NCBI GenBank assembly: GCA_937895305.1
Contig: CALAXS010000750.1
Location: 1-9,102 of the forward strand
Length of the DNA: 9,102 bases
Direction: 5' to 3'
Source of the DNA: an uncultured bacterium
GTDB lineage: Bacteria; Hydrogenedentota; Hydrogenedentia; Hydrogenedentales; JAEUWI01
The translations under genes were made by a program, and so were the position numbers. The notes under the pieces were generated by a model. The model was given only the letters and a program-made list of their open reading frames with translations, made no database searches and was not told the origin of the DNA. Shown here one piece after another: positions 1 through 6,790 of this stretch; within the stretch, counting starts at the first letter, position 1, and the number at the start of each line of letters is the position of its first letter.

Positions 1-1
1 C

Positions 2-102
2 TGCCCCGGAAACGGACGCGTGCGACCGTGATTACTACGATCATGGTCCCGACTTGGGCTAAGCATGTTGACACGGAGATTCCCGCCTGCGCGGGAATGA
101 CA
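2..102 (+). repeat. ~101-bp dispersed repeat, copy A, ending in a hairpin
   Basis: This stretch aligns almost without gaps to 7076-7176, with about 75% of positions matching by hand alignment. Blocks identical in both copies include TGCCCCGGAA at the left end, GTCCCGACTT in the middle and CGGAGATTCCCGC near the right end. The right end folds into a perfect 8-bp hairpin, ATTCCCGC / GCGGGAAT at 79-98 with a CTGC loop, followed by GACA. It lies just upstream of the oxidase operon. No coding frame is evident. It looks like a small non-autonomous palindromic element (MITE- or REP-like), and I cannot name the family. Confidence 0.7.
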
Positions 103-148
103 AAGTGTATAAATTTTCTTTCAACACGACTGAGAGTGGTGCCAACAC

Positions 149-1855
149 ATGCGTAGGTTGTGGAGTACAGATCACAAAACCGTAGGGGTGCAATACCTGT
201 TCGCCGCTGCGGTTTTTCTGTTGCTGGGATTCGGGATCGTACTCATCATGCGATGGCAGTTGGCCTACCCCGGCTCACCCATTCCACTCCTCGGCCGCTT
301 CTTTAGCGAAGACCATCCCTGGATGCCCGGCGGTGCCCTCGTATCCGACTTCTACAATCAGCTGGGTGCAATGCACGGCACCATCATGATCTTCCTCGGG
401 GTAGTACCCATCCTGGTGGGCGGCTTTGGCAGCTACTTCGTACCCCTCATGCTCGGTGCGACCAACTTCGCCTTTCCCAAGCTCAGCCGAATCGGCTTCT
501 GGTTTTTTATTGCAGGGGGTGCGGTGATACTCGGAAGTTTTTTTGCGCAGAACGGCCCTGCGGGTGCTGGCTGGACCTCCTATCCTCCACTGGCGACCAT
601 CGACCTGGGTGCCCAGAGCCAATGGCTCATAGGGATTGCACTGGTTTATGTCTCCTCCCTTTTTCTGGCAATCAACATCATAGTCACCATTGTACAATTG
701 CGTTGTCCCGGCATGACCTTTGGGCGTATGCCTTTCTTTATCTGGTCCCAGTTTGTGACCGCATTTCTTCTCCTCCTGGCCTTTCCACCACTAGTCGCAG
801 CGGCTATGCTCCAACTGATGGACCGCCTGCGTGGCACCAGTTTCTTCCTGCCCAGTGGTCTGGTCGTGAGTGGTGAACCCCTGGAGGTGAGTGGGGGAGG
901 GAGTGCCCTTCTTTATCAACACCTCTTCTGGTTTCTGGGCCACCCGGAAGTCTACGTCATTCTCCTCCCGGCGCTCGGCATGGTGGCCGAAATCTACGCC
1001 GCCAATACGCGCAAGCCCCTGTGGGGCCATTCGGTCATGGTCAAGGCGGCCTGCTATCTGGGTGTTATGTCATTGCTGGTTTGGGCCCACCACATGTATC
1101 TCACAGGTATGGGCACCGCAGTAAGTGCTTTCTTCGAAGCCACCACCCTGATTATCTCCATACCCTCTGTGTTAATCGGCACCAGCCTCCTCATGTCGCT
1201 CTGGGGCGGTTCCATACGCTTTACCACACCCATGCTTTTCGCGCTGGGTTTCTTACCCATGTTTGCCATGGGCGGGCTAACGGGCATGCCCCTGGCATTG
1301 GCCTCGACCAATATCCCACTACACGACACGTACTACGTCATCGGCCACTTTCACTACATTGTGGCTCCTGGTGTACTGATGGCCATCTTCGCCGGGTTCT
1401 ACCACTGGTTCCCAAAGATGACCGGGAAAGTATTGAACCATAAATTGGGTGTCATTCACTTTGTCGGGACTTTCCTATTCATGAACGCCACTTTCATGCC
1501 CATGCTCCTCCAGGGCTTCGCCGGGGTGAATCGACGTCTTTATGATGGCGGCGCGACCTATGCCCACGGAACGGAATTTTTCTTCCTGAACAAGGCCGCG
1601 ACCCATTCCGCCATGATGATGGGTGTGGTACAGATTTTCTTTATCGTGAACTTGGTCTGGACGCTGTGGCGTGGCCGGAAAGTGGACAACAATCCCTGGG
1701 AAGCAACGACCATGGAATGGGCCACATCTTCACCACCCCTGCCCTACGTAAATTTTGAAGCGCCCATGGTTGCCCACCGTGGTCCCCATGCTTATAGTGA
1801 ACCCGGTCACGCAACAGACTTTACGCCACAGCACATCGCGGAGGGGGAGTCATGA
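149..1855 (+). CDS. ctaD: Cytochrome c oxidase subunit I (aa3-type heme-copper oxidase) with altered proton-pathway residues
   Basis: This is the catalytic subunit of the terminal oxidase: a 568-residue, about 12-helix inner-membrane protein that binds heme a, heme a3 and CuB and reduces O2 to water. Every metal ligand is visible: H76 (QLGAMHG) for heme a, H265 in GHPEVY and H314-H315 for CuB, and H400 and H402 in GHFHY for heme a3 and heme a. E267 and the cross-link Tyr Y269 are in place, as are W142, R462-R463 and the H392-D393 Mg-site pair. The GHPEVY signature marks an A1-like enzyme. Three things are odd. The D-pathway Asp is N106, its Asn partners are S95 and S113, and the K-pathway Lys is I343 in the segment ISIPSVLIG. 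The start is the ATG placing WSTDHK at residue 5, as in homologues. The Shine-Dalgarno is weak. The stop overlaps the subunit III start (ATGA). Confidence 0.96.
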   Translation: MRRLWSTDHKTVGVQYLFAAAVFLLLGFGIVLIMRWQLAYPGSPIPLLGRFFSEDHPWMPGGALVSDFYNQLGAMHGTIMIFLGVVPILVGGFGSYFVPLMLGATNFAFPKLSRIGFWFFIAGGAVILGSFFAQNGPAGAGWTSYPPLATIDLGAQSQWLIGIALVYVSSLFLAINIIVTIVQLRCPGMTFGRMPFFIWSQFVTAFLLLLAFPPLVAAAMLQLMDRLRGTSFFLPSGLVVSGEPLEVSGGGSALLYQHLFWFLGHPEVYVILLPALGMVAEIYAANTRKPLWGHSVMVKAACYLGVMSLLVWAHHMYLTGMGTAVSAFFEATTLIISIPSVLIGTSLLMSLWGGSIRFTTPMLFALGFLPMFAMGGLTGMPLALASTNIPLHDTYYVIGHFHYIVAPGVLMAIFAGFYHWFPKMTGKVLNHKLGVIHFVGTFLFMNATFMPMLLQGFAGVNRRLYDGGATYAHGTEFFFLNKAATHSAMMMGVVQIFFIVNLVWTLWRGRKVDNNPWEATTMEWATSSPPLPYVNFEAPMVAHRGPHAYSEPGHATDFTPQHIAEGES

Positions 1856-2436
1856 GCACCATACCCTATGCCGCTGAATCCCGACCCGATACCGGATTCA
1901 CCAATGCACGGCTCGGCACCCTGTTGCTCCTTTTCGCAGATTTTATGCTGCTCGCATCGCTGGTATCAGTCTATGCCTTCCTGCGCGTCGCAGCCGATTT
2001 CTGGCCTACAGGTAGCGAAGTCTTACCGCGATATATCGCCGGACTTAATATGCTTGTACTGACGCTGAGCGCTGTAACAGCGACAAAGGCCTGGAGAAGT
2101 GCTCGTGATGGTGGTGGTATAGGCGCATTAGTATTGACCTGTTTGCTGGGTATGGCATTCGTGGGCATCCTCGGTTGGGAGCACGATGTTGTGGGGAACA
2201 CGGGTGCCCTGGCAAGAACCAATACCTTTTATGCCACCTATTATCTGATAACAGGTGCCTTCGGTTTTCATATCCTTTTTGCCACCTTCGCAGCCCTTTG
2301 GCTGGTGGGGCCCGGTGCAGGACTAAAGAAACAGAATACTGCACTTTATACAAATCGAATTGCCTGCCTGACCATGACCTGGCAATTCATGACCCTTATG
2401 GGCTGGATTATTTTTGCCCTCTTTTATACAGTCTAA
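1852..2436 (+). CDS. ctaE: Cytochrome c oxidase subunit III, short five-helix form
   Basis: This 194-residue membrane protein belongs to the COX3/CyoC family, the accessory subunit that stabilises the oxidase and its proton uptake. I count five likely membrane segments, near residues 20-45, 61-80, 90-109, 124-152 and 170-192, consistent with the short bacterial form that lacks the two N-terminal helices of the seven-helix type. The family signature is seen in FYATYYLITGAFGFH (residues 126-140). The conserved acidic residue of the first helix, usually Glu (SE), is Asp here (FAD, D30). The start is fixed by an ATGA overlap with the subunit I stop and by a strong purine-rich ribosome site (GGAGG at 1840-1844). 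One base separates its stop from the next ATG, so translational coupling is likely. Confidence 0.93.
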   Translation: MSTIPYAAESRPDTGFTNARLGTLLLLFADFMLLASLVSVYAFLRVAADFWPTGSEVLPRYIAGLNMLVLTLSAVTATKAWRSARDGGGIGALVLTCLLGMAFVGILGWEHDVVGNTGALARTNTFYATYYLITGAFGFHILFATFAALWLVGPGAGLKKQNTALYTNRIACLTMTWQFMTLMGWIIFALFYTV

Positions 2437-2437
2437 G

Positions 2438-2707
2438 ATGAAGATTAAACTGCCACATAATCAGATACTGATGAGTGCACTGCTCCTAACGCTACTTGTG
2501 CTTTTCGCGCTGGATGTTTCAGCATGCACCGCCTGTGTGGGCGATGCCGACGATAGCCAATCCAAAGGCGTGAACGCTGCCATATTCGTTATGCTCGGCG
2601 GGCTGGGCTTCCTGGCTATGGCTGTTGGCGCCTTGTTTTTCTCCTTTTTACGACGAATAAAAAACATGGATGCTGCTCCCTCCAATACCGCTGAGGCTTC
2701 ACCATGA
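2438..2707 (+). CDS. Small membrane protein with CxxC motif, embedded between oxidase subunits III and II
   Basis: This 89-residue protein has no function I can name. Residues 1-29 form a hydrophobic signal-like segment ending VSA before C30, which fits either signal peptidase cleavage or a weak lipobox. The mature part begins CTACVGD (C30, C33) and has one further membrane helix at about 47-70, followed by RR and a short polar tail. The predicted layout is a short periplasmic CxxC segment anchored by a helix. I recall similar small CxxC-GD proteins beside oxidase genes in other phyla, but could not check this. The ATG at 2438 follows the subunit III stop by one base and is preferred over an upstream TTG at 2414. 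The stop overlaps the subunit II start. An accessory subunit or copper/assembly factor is an inference from position. Confidence 0.8.
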   Translation: MKIKLPHNQILMSALLLTLLVLFALDVSACTACVGDADDSQSKGVNAAIFVMLGGLGFLAMAVGALFFSFLRRIKNMDAAPSNTAEASP

Positions 2708-3512
2708 CAGCCGCACTCTTCCCTATAGCGGCAAGCGAACATGCAGGTGAAGTCGATACAATCATGTTCATTGTGTTGAGCGTAATTGCATTACTCTGGT
2801 TGGGATGGACCAGCGTCTTTGTATATTCACTTGTGAAATTCCGGGCATCAAACACCCCGATGCCAACCCCGACGCACCTAAAAGTCGCGCTGCTTTCTGG
2901 GTGGCTTTCCTTGTGGCGCTCATTGAATGTGTACTCCTGGTTGCATTTTCCATTCCCTTCTGGGAACGTCAAGTGGAAGCAGTACCCACAGCTGATATGA
3001 ATCCGATACAGGTTCGCGTAGTCGCCCAGCAATACACTTGGAACATCCATTATCCCGGTGCCGATGGTGTTTTTGGGAAAACCGCTATCAAGTTTATGGA
3101 CGATGGCAGCAATCCTGTCGGTCTGGATCCAGACGATGCTCAGGGCAAAGATGACATCGTAAAGCGGAACCAGTTATATTTGCCAGTGAACCGGACCGCA
3201 CTGCTTCAACTGACTACCAAAGATGTGATTCACAGCTTCGCCGTACCCGAATTTCGCGTGAAACGCGATATTATTCCAGGGATGGTAGTGCCTATGATGT
3301 TTAAGCCCACCCTGACCACAACCGACTTCCAGGGGTTGAAAAACGACGACCAGCGCACCTTTGAAATCGCCTGTTCCCAACTCTGCGGCATCATGCACTA
3401 TGCCATGCGCGGATTTGTCTACGTACTCACCGAGGAAGAATTCGAGACCTGGCTGGTAGATAATGCACCCAAAGAGGTCACTGAAGAAGACGAATTTTGG
3501 GACGAATTCTAA
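2704..3512 (+). CDS. ctaC: Cytochrome c oxidase subunit II (CuA subunit), reading frame broken by an apparent one-base deletion
   Basis: This is the electron-entry subunit carrying the binuclear CuA centre in a periplasmic cupredoxin domain. It is read in two frames. The first runs from ATG 2704, which overlaps the previous stop (ATGA, with GAGG at 2693-2696). It gives transmembrane helix 1 (residues about 19-46, ending SLVKFRA). From about 2850 the family sequence continues in the -1 frame with KHPDANPDAPKSR, helix 2 and the CuA domain to the stop at 3512. One extra A in the run 2850-2852 restores a continuous product of about 269 residues. The CuA ligands are present: the His in VIHSFAVPEF and the Cys, Cys, His and Met in CSQLCGIMHYAM at 3372-3407. 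The usual Glu of CSELC is Gln. No cytochrome c domain is fused. A sequencing or assembly error is the simplest explanation, but a real null mutation is possible. Confidence 0.88.
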
Positions 3513-3538
3513 TTGATTCGGTTGCGTACTCCATTTTT

Positions 3539-3567
3539 CTGTCAGTCCTGCGCAGGCAGAAATCTCC
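3539..3567 (-). repeat. Partial, inverted copy of the dispersed repeat (hairpin end only)
   Basis: Read on the minus strand, this stretch matches the hairpin end of the ~101-bp repeat found at 2-102 and 7076-7176, with roughly 24 of 29 positions equal to the 7076-7176 copy. It keeps GGAGATT at one end and TGACAG at the other. Its core is the perfect palindrome CCTGCGCAGG at 3547-3556. The rest of the element is not convincingly recognisable. It sits 27 bases after the subunit II stop and could also act as a weak structure in the 3' untranslated region, but no T-run follows. Confidence 0.55.
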
Positions 3568-3652
3568 CCGTCGGTTTACTAACTTGACCCCATACAGCAA
3601 TGATTGACCATCCTGCATACAGTCTTTTTCATCCTGATTCACCACCCGCACA

Positions 3653-3682
3653 TTGATACAGATCGAGTAAAAAGGATATACT
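3653..3682 (+). promoter_or_regulatory. Sigma70-like promoter of the heme/copper assembly cassette
   Basis: TTGATA (3653-3658) and TATACT (3677-3682) each match the consensus boxes at five of six positions and are separated by 18 bases. Transcription would start near 3689 and leave an untranslated leader of about 90 bases before the heme A synthase ATG. The 266-base gap here is the only real break in the oxidase locus, which supports a separate transcription start. No operator or riboswitch was recognised in the leader. It holds only a short AGGCC/GGCCT stem near 3684-3702. Confidence 0.6.
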
Positions 3683-3778
3683 ACAGGCCGAATTCAGGGC
3701 CTCCTTCCTGGACGAATACGAAGCGCCCAAAGCCTGTAAGTCCCTACTGTAATTGAGCCAGCTCAGAAAGCAATCACC

Positions 3779-4843
3779 ATGAATGCCCCCGCGCCCTCTA
3801 CCTTGGCTGTCAATATTCACCCCATGCTACGCCACTTTTCCAAGCTGTTGGTCGTTGCGACCCTGTTGCTGTTGTTTTTGGGTGGTCAGGTAAAGAGCAA
3901 CGATGCCGGGCTTGCAGTACCCGATTGGCCCCTGACCTACGGCGAAAACCCTATCACCTACCCCGTATCCAAGTGGACTGGCGGTATTTTTCACGAACAC
4001 TTCCACCGCCTCATCGCGGGTATTATCGCGCTCATGACCGTAGTCCTTGCCGGGTTGCTGCAATGGCGAGAAAAACGTCGCTGGGTCAAAGTCCTGGGTT
4101 GGCTATCCGTGTTCGCTGTATTGCTCCAGGCCCTCCTCGGTGGGCTGACCGTGCTATACCAATTGCCCGACGCTGTCTCCAGTGCCCACGGCCTCCTCGC
4201 TCAGAGCTTTTTTGTACTCACCATTATCATTGCCTATGCCCTCTCCAAGGAATGGCAACGGCGTAACCACACCGTCCATAGCGAAGGTGGTGAGAACCAT
4301 TCCCCTGTGTTCAAAGCAACACTGCTACTCATTGTGTTCATCTACGGCCAATTGTTGCTCGGCGCCTTAACGCGCCACACCGACTCCGCTCTGGCCATAC
4401 CCGACTTTCCAACTACGGGTAACCAGGTGGTGCCTTCCTTTGATGATGAAATGCTGACCTGGATCAACGACTGGCGCTTCGACCATACCCTGGAGACCGG
4501 GGTAGACCTCCCTGATGTGGAAATGTGGCAGGTGAAATTGCACTTTGCCCACCGTGTCGGTGCGGTTATCGTAACCCTCTTCACCCTTTTCCTGGCGTGG
4601 CTGGCGGCGCGTAATGATGACCGTCGTCCCGAACTGGTCCTGGTCGCCTACAGCTTATGCGGCTTGGTGGGAATCCAATTCTTCCTGGGCATGATGACCG
4701 TCCTGACCGCGGAGGCCGCTTTGGTCGCCTCGCTTCACCTGATGACCGGAGCCTTATTCCTCGGCGTGACTGTATACTTGGCCCTGCGCGCATGGACCAT
4801 GACACCCAACGTCGAGATTGTGCAGGTACCCCATGCATCCTGA
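3779..4843 (+). CDS. ctaA: Heme A synthase (COX15/CtaA family)
   Basis: This is an inner-membrane heme A synthase that oxidises the C8 methyl of heme O to the formyl group of heme A, needed for an aa3-type oxidase. It has 354 residues and about eight membrane segments in two related four-helix halves. The four conserved histidines are visible: H76 in the EHFHR motif (E73, R77), H137 in SSAHG, H258 in FAHRVG and H320 in ASLHLMTG. Each half also carries the family loop after its first helix, NDAGLAVPDWPLTYG (41-55) and TDSALAIPDFPTTG (201-214). An insertion of about 30 hydrophilic residues (220-250) lies in the second half. ATG 3779 has a weak AGAAAG ribosome site. An internal ATG at 3824 (residue 16) is a possible alternative start. 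It is the first gene of a four-gene cassette. Confidence 0.95.
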   Translation: MNAPAPSTLAVNIHPMLRHFSKLLVVATLLLLFLGGQVKSNDAGLAVPDWPLTYGENPITYPVSKWTGGIFHEHFHRLIAGIIALMTVVLAGLLQWREKRRWVKVLGWLSVFAVLLQALLGGLTVLYQLPDAVSSAHGLLAQSFFVLTIIIAYALSKEWQRRNHTVHSEGGENHSPVFKATLLLIVFIYGQLLLGALTRHTDSALAIPDFPTTGNQVVPSFDDEMLTWINDWRFDHTLETGVDLPDVEMWQVKLHFAHRVGAVIVTLFTLFLAWLAARNDDRRPELVLVAYSLCGLVGIQFFLGMMTVLTAEAALVASLHLMTGALFLGVTVYLALRAWTMTPNVEIVQVPHAS

Positions 4844-4854
4844 GTCCCCCTATC

Positions 4855-5739
4855 ATGATTAAAGCCTACATAGAACTGACCAAGACCAATATCCTCAAGA
4901 TGGTGCTGGTAACCACCGTCCTCGGCTTTGCCATGGCGAACGATGGTCTCAAACCCTACGACCTTCTGCTGTGGACCTTGCTGGGCACTGCACTCAGTTC
5001 TGCCGGGGCAGGTGCCCTGAACCATTACCTTGAGCGTGTTGTCGATGGCAAGATGGACCGTACACGAAATAGACCCTTACCCTCTGGCCGGGTGTCGCCT
5101 ATGGGCGCACTGATTTTCGGCATTGCCCTGTCGGTGGCAGGTGTTTCGTTGTTGTGTGTCCAGGTGAACTACCTCGCCGCATTGCTGGCGGGTGGCACTA
5201 TCATCACCTATGCATTCATCTATACCCCCATGAAACGGGTCCACTGGCTGAACACCCCCTTTGGCGCCATACCCGGTGCTATACCGCCCCTCATCGGCTG
5301 GGCCGGCGCGACGGGCGGTCTGGACAAAGGGGCCTATGTCCTTTTTTTGATTCTATTCCTCTGGCAACATCCCCACTTTTATGCCATCGCATGGATGTAC
5401 CGCGACGACTACCGTAAGGGCAAGTTTCAAATGCTGCCCATTGTAGAGCCTGATGGCCGGGCAACCTTTCGTCAGAGCCTCGCCTGCTGTCTGGTCCTAA
5501 TCCCGGTCTCTGCCTGGCCCACCTTCCTTATGCTTTCCGGCTGGCTCTATGGTATAGGCGCTATGGTGCTGGGCTTCTGGTTTCTCTGGGTTTGCCTTCA
5601 ATGGCGTATTAGTGAAACCGTCGAGGATGCGCGGAGAGTCTTGCGTGCCTCAGTGATCTATTTCCCATTACTTTTACTGCTGTTGTTAATTGACGCCTTT
5701 TTCTTTGACCGTGTATTAAGCCAGGGGGTCGGGCTATGA
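4855..5739 (+). CDS. ctaB: Protoheme IX farnesyltransferase (heme O synthase)
   Basis: This UbiA-superfamily membrane prenyltransferase attaches farnesyl diphosphate to protoheme to give heme O, the substrate of the upstream CtaA. It has 294 residues and about nine helices. The first Mg/diphosphate motif is NHYLERVVDGKMDRT (56-70), with N56, D64 and R69. The usual first Asp is Glu (E60). The second conserved region is YTPMKR...NTPFGAIPGAIPPLIGW (123-149), followed by WQHPHFYAIAW (170-180) and the DDY...MLPI segment (184-196). A longer in-frame extension upstream overlaps ctaA in another frame. I chose ATG 4855 because the protein then begins MIKAYIELTK, as family members do. It lies 11 bases after the ctaA stop without a clear ribosome site, suggesting translational coupling. 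Its stop overlaps the SCO start. Confidence 0.95.
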   Translation: MIKAYIELTKTNILKMVLVTTVLGFAMANDGLKPYDLLLWTLLGTALSSAGAGALNHYLERVVDGKMDRTRNRPLPSGRVSPMGALIFGIALSVAGVSLLCVQVNYLAALLAGGTIITYAFIYTPMKRVHWLNTPFGAIPGAIPPLIGWAGATGGLDKGAYVLFLILFLWQHPHFYAIAWMYRDDYRKGKFQMLPIVEPDGRATFRQSLACCLVLIPVSAWPTFLMLSGWLYGIGAMVLGFWFLWVCLQWRISETVEDARRVLRASVIYFPLLLLLLLIDAFFFDRVLSQGVGL

Positions 5740-6371
5740 ATTCAAACAAACTTGTTTTTTTGGCACTGGGATCTTTTGTCCTTTTCATTGTGTTGCTCAT
5801 GGGGCTGTTTTTAGGACTCAACAGGCGGGACGCGCTGGAGGATTACCCGGTTCTGGGCGACGAACTCGTTCCCGAGTTGTACCCCGTACCTGAATTCGCA
5901 TTCTTCGACAGTAACGAAGACGTTGTTGCCCTCGATGACCTCAAAGGGAAAATCTGGGTCGCCAACCTCTTCTTTACTTCCTGCGCAGGGCCATGCCCCG
6001 TCATGATGAACGAAGTGGCCAAGCTGGTTCCCAATTATCCACAAGACAGCAACGTACACTTTGTCTCTATTAGCGTGGACCCCGATACCGACACCTCGGC
6101 ACATCTGGCGAACTATGCTAAACGCTTCAAGGTCAATACCGAAACCTGGCATTTTCTAACCGGGCCCATAGAACAAGTCAATACCCTGTCCTACGACGGG
6201 TTTAAGGTTGGCTCCGTCGACGATCCCGTCATTCACAGCACCAAATTTATCCTCGTCGATACCCGGGGGATTATTCGTGGTTACTTCGATGGCTTTGGCG
6301 ATAGCGCCGCTGAGGGGATAGCTGATCTACAGATGGCCATAGCCGCCCTACAAAAGGAATCCCCCGTATGA
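5736..6371 (+). CDS. sco: SCO1/SenC/PrrC-type copper chaperone for CuA assembly
   Basis: This 211-residue protein is anchored by one N-terminal membrane helix (about 6-28) and carries a periplasmic thioredoxin-like domain. The copper-binding residues of SCO proteins are all visible: C83 and C87 in FTSCAGPCPVM, and the distal H167 in VIHSTKFILVD. The segment SISVDPDTDT (111-120) is typical of the fold. SCO proteins load or reduce the CuA site of subunit II, whose gene lies in the adjacent oxidase operon, so the role fits the context. The start ATG overlaps the ctaB stop (ATGA) and follows AGGGGG at 5723-5728. Length and motifs are normal, with no sign of truncation. Confidence 0.94.
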   Translation: MNSNKLVFLALGSFVLFIVLLMGLFLGLNRRDALEDYPVLGDELVPELYPVPEFAFFDSNEDVVALDDLKGKIWVANLFFTSCAGPCPVMMNEVAKLVPNYPQDSNVHFVSISVDPDTDTSAHLANYAKRFKVNTETWHFLTGPIEQVNTLSYDGFKVGSVDDPVIHSTKFILVDTRGIIRGYFDGFGDSAAEGIADLQMAIAALQKESPV

Positions 6372-6790
6372 CCGTCCAAGACTTACCTGCGGTGAATGCT
6401 GCGCTCAATGCGATTGCGACCTGTTTTCTCCTATCCGGGTGGGTAGCCATCAAGAAGAAAGACAACCGCGACCTGCACCGAAAACTCATGATCGGTGCAC
6501 TGGTCTGTTCTGCCATCTTCCTCACCTCCTACGTTTACTACCACGCCCAGACCGGAGCGCGCACCCCCTACGAACGTGAAGACTACACCCGGTACATCTA
6601 CTACACCATCCTCATCACCCACGTCCCCCTCGCTGCCCTCATGGTACCCTTCATCCTTGCTACCGTCTGGTTCGCTGTCAAGCAAAACTGGAAACGACAC
6701 GTCCAGATTAATCGCATCCTCTGGCCCGTATGGATGTACGTCTCCATAACCGGCGTCATCATCTACCTCATGCTCTACCAGTTGCAATAG
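6368..6790 (+). CDS. DUF420 family membrane protein, oxidase-associated
   Basis: This is a 140-residue protein with four predicted membrane helices (about 8-28, 39-58, 76-103 and 117-138). It opens with LPAVNAALNAIAT and carries histidines H37, H59, H85 and H111 at or near helix ends, the pattern I associate with DUF420 (YozB-like) proteins that sit in cytochrome oxidase clusters. The biochemical role is unknown to me. The histidines and location suggest heme or copper handling during oxidase assembly, which is inference. The start overlaps the SCO stop (ATGA) and follows AAGGA at 6354-6358. It is the last gene of the assembly cassette, and its stop codon lies inside the left arm of an inverted repeat. 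Confidence 0.87.
   Translation: MTVQDLPAVNAALNAIATCFLLSGWVAIKKKDNRDLHRKLMIGALVCSAIFLTSYVYYHAQTGARTPYEREDYTRYIYYTILITHVPLAALMVPFILATVWFAVKQNWKRHVQINRILWPVWMYVSITGVIIYLMLYQLQ

Noticed and set aside
68..113. Possible promoter for subunit I: TTGACA at 68-73, TATAAA at 108-113
   Set aside because: The two boxes are 34 bases apart, and neither has a partner at 16-18 bases. The TTGACA is part of the dispersed repeat. The true promoter may lie upstream of the window, or the operon may extend leftwards.
2842..2881. Programmed -1 ribosomal frameshift in subunit II
   Set aside because: No slippery heptamer in the correct phase and no obvious downstream pseudoknot were seen. Oxidase subunit II is not known to use recoding, and a one-base loss in an A-run explains the data more simply.
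4657..4854. A 66-residue N-terminal extension of heme O synthase
   Set aside because: It overlaps the conserved C-terminal part of ctaA in another frame and is rich in Arg/Pro/Gly. The family N-terminus fits the ATG at 4855.
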